NCBI GenBank assembly: GCA_009829735.1
Contig: CM020618.1
Span: forward strand, 198,655 to 262,654
DNA: 64,000 nt
Source of the DNA: Pyropia yezoensis
Taxonomy: Eukaryota; Rhodophyta; Bangiophyceae; Bangiales; Bangiaceae
Reading direction: 5' to 3'
The translations under genes and the position numbers were made by a program. Below the pieces are notes generated by a model. It was not told the origin of the DNA. It made no database searches and saw only the letters and a program-made list of their open reading frames with translations. Shown here piece after piece: positions 34,262-46,600 of the stretch; position 1 is the stretch's first letter; each line of letters begins with the position of its first letter.

Positions 34262-37200
34262 TCACTCTTCGATCACCATTCCTCCAGAATTCACTCTAGT
34301 TGACCCGGCAGCCTCCGTGGCTTCGCCACCACCCCGCGCCGGCGGAAGAAAGGTAAAGACGTCGGGCGCCGGATAGATGGCGTCCTGAATGGTGTCACCA
34401 ACTTTCCGCACGTACATGTGTGCACGGATGTTGCGCCGGTAGTAACTACGAACCTTCTTGACGCCGCAGAGACCATGCCGGTAGTGATCGTCGACATCAG
34501 CAGCACCAGCGTGCACCAGGTCACCACGGACAATCAGGACCGAGTAGGGAGGAATTTGCAGCAGACGAGCCGGAGGCGGAACCGACTTGCCCGCCATGCC
34601 ATCACGAAGTCGACAAGCATGGTTATGGCTGTCCGGCCACACCCAAAGTGGAAACCCGTCTTCCGCCGACGCCATGACAAAGTACGACGGTGCCGCATGA
34701 GATCCTGCATCCCGGCTGGACGAAGCAGGTGATTGGTTTTCAAACGACGCCGCAAGATGCTGCGCCGCCAAGTGCTCAGGAACTTGTGTCAGCGGAGGAG
34801 TACCTGCCCCAACTTCAACAGGACGAAGCTCTTCCGCCACATCAGGTCCGTACGCGCCGTCAGGAATAGGAGTGTCGGTGTGCGGCCGCTGACGTTCAGC
34901 GCCCTTGGTCGTCACAAGAAGACGGGACCCGGTGCGAGGGATGCACATAGGACCAATGCGCCGGTTGTTGCGCTGGATCCCGCCATGAAGAGTCCTCCAA
35001 ACAATCGCAGCAAGGAAGAGGTCGACGTTCTGCTTACTCATGTATACCTCGCGACTGGCGCGTTGCAGCTCGCTGGCGAGGTACTGCGCCGTTGTCATCA
35101 GCCGCCCTTCGCCACGGCTTGCAATCGCGGGATCGTCGACGGCCACCCTGTTGTGGATGAAGCAAAACTCCGTGGCGTCGAGGACGTCGGCCTCATGACG
35201 TTCCCGCAAGGTGGCCTCGTCTGGTAAAGCCTGGTGGAAGTGACGCAGGTATGAACGAAGGTGAAACCGAGTCCGCGATGGTGTCCCCGTCCGCAGCGCG
35301 TTCGTGTAGATCGTGTAGCCCCGCTCGTGAAGTTCCTCGTGCCCTACCGTGTACAGCAGCCGCGCGTGGACCTCCGCCGCCGTCACGTGGCGCTCAATCT
35401 CGGACGGGGCGTCGTTAATATTCCACATGTAGGGCTGCTCCGAAGCGATGCCGTGAGTGACCTCCCAGCGCCCATAAAGCGTGACGTGCTGGTCAATGGC
35501 AATGAAGTCCTCGGTGTCGACAACGCCACGAGCCGGGTGGTCATCTGGTAGAAGCTCGGCAAAGCGAGGCAGGTCTGACGTCTTCCGGGTCGCCATTCTC
35601 TGCCGGTCGGCTCGCGACATCTGCGCGGGCGTGTCTGGCATGTCGGGCGGCGGTTGCGGGAACGCATCGGCACCCGTGGAACCACCGTCCCCTTCCACTC
35701 CACGTGAGGATGGTGCATTCTCCGCAGAGCCCGCTGCTTTGTCACCGCCACCGCCGTCGGATGACCCTACCGCCCGCGACCGTTTGCTCGCCCCATCTGG
35801 ACAATCCGAGCCGCCATCAGGTGCCGGCCGCTTTGTGCCACCACCTTCCGTCGTGGGCGTCGTTTCCGCCCGACCCGTGTCGACGCGGGCGACCGCAGCA
35901 GCTGCTGGCATCGCCGACGGATGCCCCCCCCCAGGCGTTGTAGGCGCGGTGCCCGCCCGACACGGCTCTACAGGGGCGACGGCAGCAGCCGCTGTTGCGG
36001 GAGCCGGCGGTTGTCCTCCACCGGGCGTTGAGGGCGCCGTGGCCGCCCGACCTGGCTCGATAGAGCCGACGGCGGCGGCGGGTGTAGGCGTTGGCGGTTG
36101 TTCATGACCAGGCGTCATGCCCGCCGCCTCGCTCGTGGCGGGCTCGGGGGGCCGCTCTGCAGATGGCTGAGGACCTCCAGGAGCACCGCCAGTCGCCGAG
36201 TTCGTACTGGTTGGCGGGCGCAAAGGAGAAATCTCGTCTCGAGCGTCACCGCTGACTCCACCTGGGCCTTCCTCTCCGCCACCACCCACCGAGGGTCCGG
36301 CGGGCACGATTACGGCGTCATGTTCTTTCTGGACCGCCGCGGGATCGACGTTGTCGGAAGGCCCTCTTGGACCGGCTTGCTCGGCTGCCGGGACAGCAGA
36401 AGAAGGCGGGCCGCCATCACTCCCAGCTTGGCCCGACGGTGAAGACACCTTTCCAGGGCCGCCCGCCCCATCGTCGGCACCCTTTTTGCCACCGCTACCA
36501 CCGTCGGCGTCGACAGCGTCACCTCCGCTTCGGGTTGCGGCACCACCAGTTCCGGCGTCAACTTGATTGGGTGCCGCAGCGTCGCCTTCGGTGTTGCCGC
36601 CTGTGCCACTCACATTGACGCCGCCACCGCCGGCGAGGGCACGACGTGCGGGCAACGGCGTCGGTGGGGTGGGATCTTGCGGCATCGTCGGCCGCACCCA
36701 TTCCGCGATCAAGGCACACCAGTCACCCCAGTGCTTCTGGAAAAATCCATGGGCGCGGGCCGCCTCGACGCCAACAGACTCGGTGGCGCCGCGCTTCACG
36801 CCGAGGGCCTTGGCTTTCTTGCCCTTGCGCTGGCCTTTGCCCTTGCCTGCAGGCCGACCCGATGACTGGCGCTTGCCCTTGCTCTTACGCCCGCCCGGGT
36901 CCGCCTCCTCCTCGTCTTCATCCAGCTCCTCTTGTTCGTCGTCGTCCGAGGCCTCTACGTCGGATGCGGACTCGACCTGAGTGCCCCCACCTTCTACGTC
37001 GTTCACGTCGTACTCCATAAAGAGGGCAGTCAGGTGCGCTGTCATTGTCTCGCCGCCAAGGAAGGGGTGCACAAGGCCCCACATGTTGGCCACATCAAAG
37101 TCCGGGCCAACCTCGTAGGAGCCATGGACAAGAAAGTCACGAGCACCTTCATCCTCCTGCGACGACTCAGAGTCGCTGGCTATGCTGCCCGTCTCCTTGT

Positions 37201-39325
37201 TCATAGCGCTCATGAGCCGCAGGATCTTGACTTGATACCCCGCCGGCTGCTTCTGCTGCAACTTGTCAATCCTCTTCTGCCGGGGGGCGTTGCGCGCTGT
37301 GATGCGCCGCTCACGACGACGTGCGTCCCGCTCGGCCGGGGACTCGATGTTGTCAATGGCGCGCTTGCGCTCAATCACTTTTTCAACGTACTGCTTGCGC
37401 GCCGCCAGAGTGCTCGCCACCTGCTGCGCCGACGCGCCTTCCAGCTGACGCTTGGCCACCCGCACTGCGACACGCAGGTGGTTGAGGAAGACCAAGAGGA
37501 CAGTAAAGAACATACTGTCGCACCCTTGCTTGAGCCGGTTCGGCGGCACACCAGCAGGCTTGGCCACCCCCGTCCACAACCACGCAATCTCGAGCATCTT
37601 GTCGCGCACAATGTCTGCATCCTCACGGGGCGTTCCAGGACAAAAGATGAACGCCGGGGAGACCAGCCCCTCGCAGGCCAGGGAGCTTTCCCCCGCTTGA
37701 GGCGCAGGCCGGTCCTTTTTCTTCTTGATCGCCCGCACCATCATTCGGTCGGCTTCCAGGATGGTCAGGTAGCGCATCAGGCGCTTCTGGGTGAGCGGAC
37801 TCACCGCCAGCATGATACCGATCGTCACGAACCGCTTGAGGGACTGCAGCTGCACAGGGACACCCTTGTTGGAGCTCGGCACGTTGCCGCTCTTGAGCAG
37901 CTGCTCTGCCGTTTTTCCCACGTTCACATTGCCCGGCGCCAGCTGCAAGTTCTGCGTCCTCGCCATGGCCCCCATGATGTGGGTGGACCACTGCAGCTGA
38001 TGGCCGGTGGACATAGGCAGAGGCGTGAGGGCCCCCGCATTGGCGGCTCCTGCCTCGAGGAGAATCTCCACGTCTGTCATGGGCTTGCCGTCCTTAAGCT
38101 CCTTGACTGCCATTTCCACAGCGGAAGCCGGCGCGCTGCCAAACTGGTCTTTGAGCTTACGCTCAAGGATGATGCACAGCGCCGTCAGCCGGTGGGCCCC
38201 GTCGACAAGGATGTACCGCCCAGGCTTCTTTGGGTTGGGCGTCACTTGAATGACGCCATTCGTAGGGATGTAGCCAAAGCTGGTAAACTTTCGAATGAAG
38301 TTCTTGACCCACTTGTCGGAGATCTCGCGCGCCGTGTTCTCGAGGAAGTCGACCTTGTCCAGCTGGATGACCTCGGAGCGAACCTTGTACAGCTGTGACT
38401 TGGGCTTCAGCGTCATCTTGGGGACGATCTTGTCATCGTTTGGGAGCTCTCGAAACGCATCGCTGCCAGCGTCCACGTTGCCTTCATTAATGTCGCTAAC
38501 GAACGTGGCGTCGATGGTGTCGACGTTATCGCCGCCCGAGCGCTGCCTCGAAACATCGCCTTCCTCTTCCGCTTCGTCAATGTCCGACGCTAAGCGACCC
38601 GCCTCGGCCGAGGGTTCCGATTCCGCAAGACGTACCGCCCGGCGCTTGGCATGTTGGTCCTCCGTTGGGCCACCGCCGGATCGCGCAGCCCGAGTGTGAG
38701 TACGACGCGTCACCCGGTCAAGGTCACCGGATGATGCCGAAGAACTCTCGTTGGCGCGGTCCGCTCGACCGTCAGCAGAACCGGCGGCACTGCGGCGCGG
38801 CTCCCGGTCAGCAGAAGATGAAGAGCCTCCTCCCGTGCCGGAGGAGCCCCGCACAGGTCCAATGGCACCAGCGATTGACGCCTCACCGCCACGATCGCCT
38901 CCGCGGCCGCCTCCCACGCGGCCGCCGCCACGGCCACCACCACCGCCACGACCGCCACGTCCAGGGCGCTGGCTACCGTCCACAGCCCCAGCAGCTTGGT
39001 CCTCACCACCGCTTGAAACCCCGCCGCCGCCACGGTCTCCGCCGCGGCCTTTAGAACCCGCAGAGGTCAGGCCGACACCCTGCATTACTGCCTCGGCAGC
39101 GCCACCGCCACCGCCCACGGCAGCCTCACCAACAGCTGAAGGGGCGTTGCCGCCATGGCCGCGATCATCGTCACCAGGAGACGAAGCACGGGCGGCAACA
39201 ATATCCCCAAAGCTTCCACCCGCGCCCACTTCCGCTGCGACCGCCGCCCCGCGGTCCTGACCACGCCCACGACCGCCGCGACCGCGCGTTCCACGACCGG
39301 ATCCGGTCGAACGCTTGCGCGCCAT
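34262..39325 (-). CDS. ParB/sulfiredoxin-like domain fused to 2-oxoglutarate/Fe(II) dioxygenase-like domain
   Basis: A 1,687-residue protein. Residues 1-160 are RGG/GRG repeats (RNA/DNA-binding type). The ParB/Srx-like fold is signalled by GRYILVDGAHRLTALCII (Asp about 375) within about residues 340-480. Residues 785-812 are strongly acidic (DDDEQEELDEDEEEADP), followed by a Lys-rich stretch and a long Gly/Pro/Ala-rich linker (about 900-1250). The C-terminal domain has RPHTDTPIPDGAYG (His 1482, Asp 1484), FPLWVWPDSHNHACR and VLIVRGDLVHAGAADVDDHY (His 1605), the HxD...H iron triad of a double-stranded beta-helix dioxygenase, with Arg residues after it that could bind 2-oxoglutarate. A DNA-base oxidising role like TET/JBP enzymes is an inference from its methyltransferase neighbour. 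A phytanoyl-CoA-dioxygenase-like fold acting on another substrate is the alternative. ATG at 39325 chosen (MARKRSTGSGRG). Frame intact. Confidence 0.75.
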   Translation of the reverse strand: MARKRSTGSGRGTRGRGGRGRGQDRGAAVAAEVGAGGSFGDIVAARASSPGDDDRGHGGNAPSAVGEAAVGGGGGAAEAVMQGVGLTSAGSKGRGGDRGGGGVSSGGEDQAAGAVDGSQRPGRGGRGGGGGRGGGRVGGGRGGDRGGEASIAGAIGPVRGSSGTGGGSSSSADREPRRSAAGSADGRADRANESSSASSGDLDRVTRRTHTRAARSGGGPTEDQHAKRRAVRLAESEPSAEAGRLASDIDEAEEEGDVSRQRSGGDNVDTIDATFVSDINEGNVDAGSDAFRELPNDDKIVPKMTLKPKSQLYKVRSEVIQLDKVDFLENTAREISDKWVKNFIRKFTSFGYIPTNGVIQVTPNPKKPGRYILVDGAHRLTALCIILERKLKDQFGSAPASAVEMAVKELKDGKPMTDVEILLEAGAANAGALTPLPMSTGHQLQWSTHIMGAMARTQNLQLAPGNVNVGKTAEQLLKSGNVPSSNKGVPVQLQSLKRFVTIGIMLAVSPLTQKRLMRYLTILEADRMMVRAIKKKKDRPAPQAGESSLACEGLVSPAFIFCPGTPREDADIVRDKMLEIAWLWTGVAKPAGVPPNRLKQGCDSMFFTVLLVFLNHLRVAVRVAKRQLEGASAQQVASTLAARKQYVEKVIERKRAIDNIESPAERDARRRERRITARNAPRQKRIDKLQQKQPAGYQVKILRLMSAMNKETGSIASDSESSQEDEGARDFLVHGSYEVGPDFDVANMWGLVHPFLGGETMTAHLTALFMEYDVNDVEGGGTQVESASDVEASDDDEQEELDEDEEEADPGGRKSKGKRQSSGRPAGKGKGQRKGKKAKALGVKRGATESVGVEAARAHGFFQKHWGDWCALIAEWVRPTMPQDPTPPTPLPARRALAGGGGVNVSGTGGNTEGDAAAPNQVDAGTGGAATRSGGDAVDADGGSGGKKGADDGAGGPGKVSSPSGQAGSDGGPPSSAVPAAEQAGPRGPSDNVDPAAVQKEHDAVIVPAGPSVGGGGEEGPGGVSGDARDEISPLRPPTSTNSATGGAPGGPQPSAERPPEPATSEAAGMTPGHEQPPTPTPAAAVGSIEPGRAATAPSTPGGGQPPAPATAAAAVAPVEPCRAGTAPTTPGGGHPSAMPAAAAVARVDTGRAETTPTTEGGGTKRPAPDGGSDCPDGASKRSRAVGSSDGGGGDKAAGSAENAPSSRGVEGDGGSTGADAFPQPPPDMPDTPAQMSRADRQRMATRKTSDLPRFAELLPDDHPARGVVDTEDFIAIDQHVTLYGRWEVTHGIASEQPYMWNINDAPSEIERHVTAAEVHARLLYTVGHEELHERGYTIYTNALRTGTPSRTRFHLRSYLRHFHQALPDEATLRERHEADVLDATEFCFIHNRVAVDDPAIASRGEGRLMTTAQYLASELQRASREVYMSKQNVDLFLAAIVWRTLHGGIQRNNRRIGPMCIPRTGSRLLVTTKGAERQRPHTDTPIPDGAYGPDVAEELRPVEVGAGTPPLTQVPEHLAAQHLAASFENQSPASSSRDAGSHAAPSYFVMASAEDGFPLWVWPDSHNHACRLRDGMAGKSVPPPARLLQIPPYSVLIVRGDLVHAGAADVDDHYRHGLCGVKKVRSYYRRNIRAHMYVRKVGDTIQDAIYPAPDVFTFLPPARGGGEATEAAGSTRVNSGGMVIEE

Positions 39326-39564
39326 CGGCGCAGAGAGAGTCTGCCGCGCGCGCGCGGCGCGAATTCGGCAAGAGCAGCCGCGATCTCCCACCAAACCGGC
39401 TCCCCAGCGTTCGCCGCCCACCCTGCAGCCAGCCTGGCTCGCGCAAAAAAGGGCACAACCACTCGGGCGCTGCGCCCTATCGCGGACGCCAGCCACCTCC
39501 ACGCCCAACTACAGCAGGCCTCGTCACCGCAAAGTACGCCCAAAGGCACCCACCACCAACACGC

Positions 39565-40055
39565 CCGGCGGACCCACACGGCTGCCTGCGATGCCACCTG
39601 CAACCCCACAGCAGTACCACCCACGCCCCCGCCGAGCTGCACCGCTGCACTCGGCCCCGCGAGGCAGACGGCCAAGCACCACCCTCAGGCCGCAGACGCA
39701 GGCACGGACCCACCGCCACCTGGCGGGCGTCAGAGCCACCTACGCCCAAACACACACCTCTCACCCACACGCACAACAGACACACGGCTGCCAGCGATGC
39801 CCCCAGGCACCGCACAGCAGCACCACACAGGCCCCCGCCGAGCTGCACCGCTGCACTCGGCCCCGCGAGGCAGACGGCCAAGCACCACCCTGAGGCCGCA
39901 GACGCAAGCACGGACCCACCGCCACCTGGCGGGCGTCAGAGCCACCTACGCCCAAACACACAGCTCTCACCCACACGAGCAACAGACGCACGGCTGCCAG
40001 CGATGCCCCCAGGCACCGCTCAGCAGCACCACTCACGCCCGCGCCGCGAGCGAAC
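39565..40055. repeat. 206-bp minisatellite, about 2.3 copies
   Basis: The sequence starting GCCGAGCTGCACCGCTGCAC at 39631 recurs at 39837, a period of 206 bp. Partial copies occur on both sides (from about 39565 and to about 40055). It lies upstream of the ParB-dioxygenase start. Confidence 0.85.
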
Positions 40056-40695
40056 ACACAGAAGCGCACACACCAGCCGCACAGAGATCGCGGGGTGAAA
40101 CAGCTGCAGAGGGGACAAACGCATGCACGACAGCATGCAACGCAGACTCCAAGACGGCAGAGCACGGGGGCACCACGCGACTCATCGCCGAAGGAAAAAG
40201 AGTCAAGGCAGTTTCCAGTACTGTAAACGTTCCGTCGGCGACTGACCCCCCCCAAGAAGATTTGTTCGTAATTTCATACAATCGAAACCATTCACAAGGA
40301 ACAAATGGACGACACAGCATACCAAATGGCGCGTACAGCCACATACCACACCCCTCCTCACGCGGCTCTGGATAATCGCAGCTCAGAGAGGCCGCCTCAA
40401 TGTCGTCACGAGTATGCCCTGGGCAGAAAAAGGAGCGTTCCGCTGACCAAAGTCTGGAAATTTGCTGCGCATTTGACACTTGAGACCTGAATACTACCAA
40501 TTCGAAATCTTGGTACAACAAGTACGATTAAATATATTTTCGAACTGAATCGACTGTCAGGACTCGGACGCCGACCCGAGTGAGCGTTTATAGTACTATA
40601 AACACTCACTTGAGATGCCCATCCTGGGTCCACCTGTGTGCATGCCCCAGGTACCGATGATACATTGCGGCGACATTCTTTAACGTGCACGAACA
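40056..40695. other. Intergenic inside the large element
   Basis: No gene is seen. It contains a half-like palindrome (TTCCAGTACTGTAAAC, about 40213-40228) and the degenerate repeat copy at 40582-40607. Composition is AT-richer than the neighbouring genes. Confidence 0.5.
40582..40607. repeat. 26-bp palindrome, one mismatch, second intergenic gap
   Basis: This is the same sequence as the array palindromes except for a C in the left half (GAGCGTTTATAGT). The flanks GACCC-GAGTG before and CACTTGAGATGCC after also resemble the 109-bp unit, so a longer unit was shared. Confidence 0.9.
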
Positions 40696-43600
40696 CTAGA
40701 GAGGCAACACGCCCAAAGCCTTTGCAAGCACTGGCGCGAAGAGCACAACATTTGGCAACGTCGTGCCAGACGTCAACCATTGAGCAAACGCTCTTGAAGA
40801 CACACCGTCAAGAGAGTCGCCCCAGTCGAGGATGTTCCGTGGAGGGAGACGTACGCAGCGCCTGACCGCGTCTTCTGCCCCCAGCGCCTCCTCTGGCCAC
40901 GTCCAAGCAGTATGGCATCGCTGCTGAAGAGCAACAGAAAAGAGCGGCCGTTGCATTGCCATGCCCGTACGAGCACGCGCCATTTGAAGCATTGCCACGC
41001 GGATGGTGAACGCCCATGGGCACTTGAGATTGCCGCGTTGTCCTTGAGCGTGTAGACCGAAAACCCCAACAGATGGGATGACCACACTCGGTGGGAGCCC
41101 ACAACCCGTACACGATCCTTCAGGCTCGCCTTCCTCTGGGTACACAGGAATCCACGGTGGTGGCACGTTCCTGCACTCGGCACTGGGCGTAGAGCACACG
41201 TTTTCCAATGGCCGCTCCGCCGATGCCGCCGACACGTACCGAGACGTCCGCAAGCACGAGCAGCAAATGTTCTTGAAACAGGCGGCGGGCGTATGCCGCC
41301 GGGCAGGAACCGAAGGAACGCGAAGAGCGCAGCATGCTGCACAAGGCCGAACACGATCCGCCTGGCGGCTGTCCATAATCGCCGTAGCGGCCCTCCTACC
41401 AAACTCCAACGCTTGCACGGTAGCATCCCGTACTTGCAAATTGGCAACATGCAGTGTGCCCAGGGTGCCCGGAGCAACAGCCGCCACGGACGGCCTAGTC
41501 GCCAAAGCCGGTGCACCAAGACTGGGGCGGGGCCCGTTGCTGTGGCGGGCACCTATGCCAACGACGGGTGGTCGTTCAACGACGAGGCGCCCCTGCACCA
41601 GTTGAGTCTGCACCAACGCACTATGCTCCGGCCCAGCCATCGTTCCGCCTGCCGACGTAGCTCGCCCACTGCTGTGCGCCAGTGTCACAGCCTGCCGACC
41701 ACCGCTCGACTCAGGCGGAGGCGCCTGCCCACGCCCGGTCGTCGCCGACCATGACGCAGCACCCATTCGTTGACGCACTTGGCGGGGAGGGGTTTGAAGC
41801 TGTCCCGAGTACGTTAACCCCCGCTTCTCTGGGGTTGGGGCTGCCTCTTGTACGCGCCACAAAGAGGATTCTGGCAGACTTCCGGCAGCGTCGGCAGCAG
41901 GTGAAAGGGGGGAAGAAGTGACATGAGATGGTGGAACGGTCCGATAAGCCGCAGCTCCCGGAGGAGACGCGTGCGAGTTTCGGGAGCGTTGTACGACTTT
42001 CGCTACGGTCGCAGTAGCCAAGCCGGCCAGAGGCCTGTTGCACGCGTGTGTACACACGTCACAGAGCGCAAAGCCGCCTTGAATGCAAGACACGGCGTCC
42101 GCTGCTTGCACACCGTCCATCACCTCGTCGAGGTACACGCGGCGACATGGCAACGGGCCGCTATCCACCTCCAGGGCCGCCCAGCGGTCAAAGTCACCCA
42201 GCTGATCCAGCCCAATGACGGCCTCTCGGGCGTCGTGCTCGTGCAGCATGTCAGAGTACCCGTCGGGGTTCCACACAACGGCAGTGCCCCCTTCGCGGGG
42301 GCTCCGCGAGAGACGCCCTGACGCTTGTACCAGCGTCATGAGGTTTCGAGCCCCAAGGAAGAAGCCCCAACTCATGTTGGTAAAGTCAGTGCCCGTTGAA
42401 ATACCAGGGGAACCGACAACGACAATGACGCCGACACCGCCGCGCTTGCGTTGAAGCTCAGCCACAATCCACGGCGGTGACCCACTGCCTGCCGCATCGC
42501 CAGGCCCCAAGGAACCGGCCTCGGCTCGGCGACTGTCCCTCCCACCTCTGAAAGTCGACACGGACGACGCGGCTTGGACAACGTGGACAGTAGAAATGTC
42601 GCCATTGACAATCTCAGGACGTGCAGGCGCTTGCCGCTCAAGGGACTCGTGGGCTGCTCCACGAGCTGTCGCTGCCGCGACGGAGCCAACGTCGTTCTCC
42701 GCGATGCGTGCCTCCGCACTTGATCCAGGCGCGCCACCAACCACCAACTGGGCGCCGTCCACTCGAGAATGAAAGCGCAACACGTCCACATCCTGCAACT
42801 CGGGACCATCGGCCATTGCAAGTGCAATGGAGAGCGCGTCAGAGATGCCCTCCACATCCAAGACAGTCTCGAGAAATACGCCCACAACGGCACACCGGCT
42901 GTGCAGGTCCCCGCTGGGCGCACGCATGGTGCTTATCTGCTCGAGGACGCGGTCAGCAACGGCCATGTGGAGGGGCGATACCTCATAGGGCGTCGAAGAC
43001 GTCCCTCCGCCACGCTTTCTAAAGGGCACCGGAGCCGGCTCAACACAGTAGCGCAGGTTGGCCCGCCGCGTTGACGGAGGTCGTAGAATTGCCACAGGGC
43101 GGGTGGGAGTCCAACCGGTGGCGGCAAGCAGCGGCTGAACCCACCGCACAGGAGCGGTGGCGGTCAGGAGTATGAGAGGACACGGCAGGGTGGCCAATAC
43201 GTCCTTGACAAACACCAAAAGGTGCCGAAACGAGCCCCACAGACCGAGAAGGTGCACCTCATCAATCACCACTCGCCCCAACCGACCTTGCGCGTCGAGC
43301 CCGCGGATGAGAGCCACAAACTGTGCTCGGTTACGCACAATGACGGCGGCATCGGCCACCACGACCGCCACGTCTGGCGCCAAGCGCTGCGCCCATGACC
43401 CGGCGCGGACGGGCATGCGGGCGGCAGCGTCGAGGATTGTGGCGCTGACCGCTCGCGTGGTTGTCAAGACAATCGTCACGGTGGGACACCACAAGGAAGC
43501 CCGTCGGGAAAAGGCAACTGCGGCTGCCGCCCCGCGGCTACCAATCGAGGACGCGGTGGCACCACCAGCACCAGCTCCTGCACGACCGCAAAAGTCAGAG

Positions 43601-46600
43601 CTTCCGCCGTTGAAATGGTCTGCTGCCCCTACCGACCGCCGGTGCTGCTCGTACTGATACAGCTCGTACTGCTGCTTGGCGGCTTCGTGCTGGTGCTCGG
43701 CTTGTACAGCAGCGTTTGCTGCCGCTGCGGCCTCAATGTACGCGACGAGCAGAAAGGTGGCACTCTTGCCGCCCCCCGTCGGAAGAACCGTCAGCTGCGT
43801 CACAGCGTCACGGGCGCACAATGTACGAACTGTCGCTAGGCGCTGCGTGGGGGACTTGAAGCCACCAGGCCCGTATACCTGCCTGGCTGCAGCATCCACG
43901 GCAGCCTCGGCTACCGACAAGGACATACGGAATGCGCGGCAGCCCAACGTAGGGGCCGAAGCCACAGCACAGGCGGGTGCGACGGCCAGTGTGGCGGCAC
44001 TCGATACTGCGCCGCCAACGCCACCTGCTGGGACGGCACCACCCCCGTCTGCTGTGCCAGATGCTCCACCAAGGGATGACGGGAGATGGCCATTGTCAGT
44101 GGCGGCGGCGGCGGAGGCGTGTTGGGCTGCGCGGCCCAATGGTGGGGGCGGTGGCCTGAATACCGGCGACAGTCCAGAATCCTTTGACGGATGAAGCGGG
44201 TGTCGCAGACCGTCCTGATAATGGCGTGACTCGACGCCCATAGAGGTGTGCCACCACGAGCTAGCTCGACGAAACCAGAAAACGCTTGCCGCCGTCAGCT
44301 CATTGACCGCCAGGTCCTCCAGGCCAGCATACCGCTGCGTGGCGGTTGTGGATGTGTGGCCTGCCTGAGCGTCGAGCACTCTCCCAATGTCGGCGACAAC
44401 GCCATCCGTGCCGCCTCCTGGCCCGTCCGCACCAATGTCGTGGCTCAGGATGTCGTAGCCGGTTGCCATCTTGGTTATGCCTGCGAGAAACTGTCGCAAG
44501 ACTCGGACGCCCACATACGAGCCCGACTGCTCCCGAAGACCGTGCAGCAAGCCCGACTCTAGCGCCTTGTTCAGCACATAGGGGGACAGCTGCACACCAC
44601 GGGCGTCACGAAAGAGGAGAGCCCGGTCCACCTCCTCCGCGTGACCGCAGGCACTGCTCACGACGCCCCTGACGGCGGCGGCGGATGCGCCGCCAAGCCC
44701 GCCCAGGCTGTCGCCGTTGTTAGAGACTCGGGTGGCGCGAGACACGTAGGCTTGCAGGGGGTCCAGAAACACGACGACCAGCAAAATAAGGGAGGAAGTC
44801 TTGGCGGCCATCCAGCGAAGTACGGGGCGGCCCCTGCCTTCAGCACGGGCCTGACCCTTGCTGTACGTCAGCACCGTGAATACGCTCCCAGCGTGGACAA
44901 AAAGGCTTCTACGGGCACGCGCGGTAGAGGCGACCACCTTGAGCGCCGCGTCCTCGGTTTGACGGCCCGGCGAGCCGCCGGCGACGTGCATGGCAGCCCA
45001 CAATAGGGCGCGCAGCCGCTCAGCCTTTGCTTCCCAGCGCGCAATGGCGCCGCGCGCCACCTCTGCGGGCGGCGGCGCGGTGGCGCCGGAGCTGGCTGCA
45101 GGACCCTGCACGGGCCGCACCGGGCAGGCAGCCGACTCGAGAGCGCCAGATGCCACAAAGTGCGACAGCCACCGCCGTACAAGCTGCCGGTTTTGGGGCA
45201 GCTGAAGAAAGCCTACGCCCGGCGCGTGCGCCGATGGGCGGTCCACCAGGCGGATGGCGTCCGCCCAAAAGCCACTCCCCGCAGGGTCGTACCCGCCAGT
45301 GAGCTCCCGGAAGAGGGAAAAGATATCGGCGTGAAGGCTCTCTAGGCGGCGGCCGAGCTCCCGGGTGCTCATGTGCAGCTGCGCTCCCAACAGGGTGCCG
45401 CAAACGGGGCGCCCTTGAGCCGGTGACCCCACCGTGACAGGCGGCGCATGCGACGGGTCGTCACACGGGAGAAAGACGGGCGCCATTGTTTCGCTCCGCC
45501 CAATGGCCTCGGCCATGCCCGACAGGTGGACAACGTAGGCGGCCGCCGTGACCCGGGAGGGGTCAGACTTGCGCGCAATCGCGGCAAACAATTCGTCAGA
45601 CGACGCCTCGCTATGTGCCATGTAGTAGAGGGTGTTGGTGATCTTGATGGAGAAGAGCAACGCAGCAGTCAGGCGCTGCGCGTTGCCGGCGTCGGCGTAC
45701 CGGGCGGGGTCGGTGCGGCCAAGACCGAGGGAGCCGTACACCACCGCGAGAAAAGGCATCACCAGCTCGACGTCCGACTGGCCTTTGCAGGCTGGGTCGC
45801 CCCGCCGGGCACGGGGGTCGTACTCCTCGTGAAAGAGGGCGAGCAAAAGGGCCTGAAAGAGAGGCTCCGTGTCCGCGGCGGGGGAGGCCAAAGGGGAACC
45901 CAGCAAAGGCCCTTGGGCACCTTGACCTCTGTTACCGCCGCCAGCGGAGGCCACCTCTTGAGCGTCGAGCGCCACGGTGAGAGCGTCAGCGGCCGAGATA
46001 GATGAGGCCGATAACGTGGGGAGACGCCGGTCGTCTGCGACAATGTCTGCGGCGCAGCGGTGGCCGAGGCGCACAATGTCCATGACCACCAAGAGCAGGA
46101 TGGACGTGTCCCGAACGTACCGCTGAACAGTGCCGGGCCGGAGGTTGACGTGGAAGGCTCGGCCGCTGTCGTCGCCGGCCGACGACAGACGCATTTTACG
46201 CGACAGCACCGAGGCGCTGCGGCTACGAAGAAACGCAATGGCAGCGTCCGTCGCACGCTGGATGCCGGCGCGGAGCGCCACGTACATGGGACGGTCGCAA
46301 TGTTGACGACCCTCTGGGCCTTCCACATCGAGCAGCGAAAAGTGGTCCGCCACGGCAGCGGCGGTCCAGCCAAGGTCCTTGAGAGAGACGTCGTACCGCT
46401 CCATGTGCAGGAGGCCCCCCGCCTCGGTGTCATTGGTTGCCTCGGATGAGGGCAGCCGTTCCAGCGGGGAGCCGAGAGTCGAAGACGCGCCAAGAAATGC
46501 ATCCAAACACACACGCTGGTTGACTGAGGGGGCGGCACCTGCGGTGTGTCGTCGACTCCAGAGGCGGCAGCGGCAGCGGCGGCGGCGTCGGCGGCGGCGT

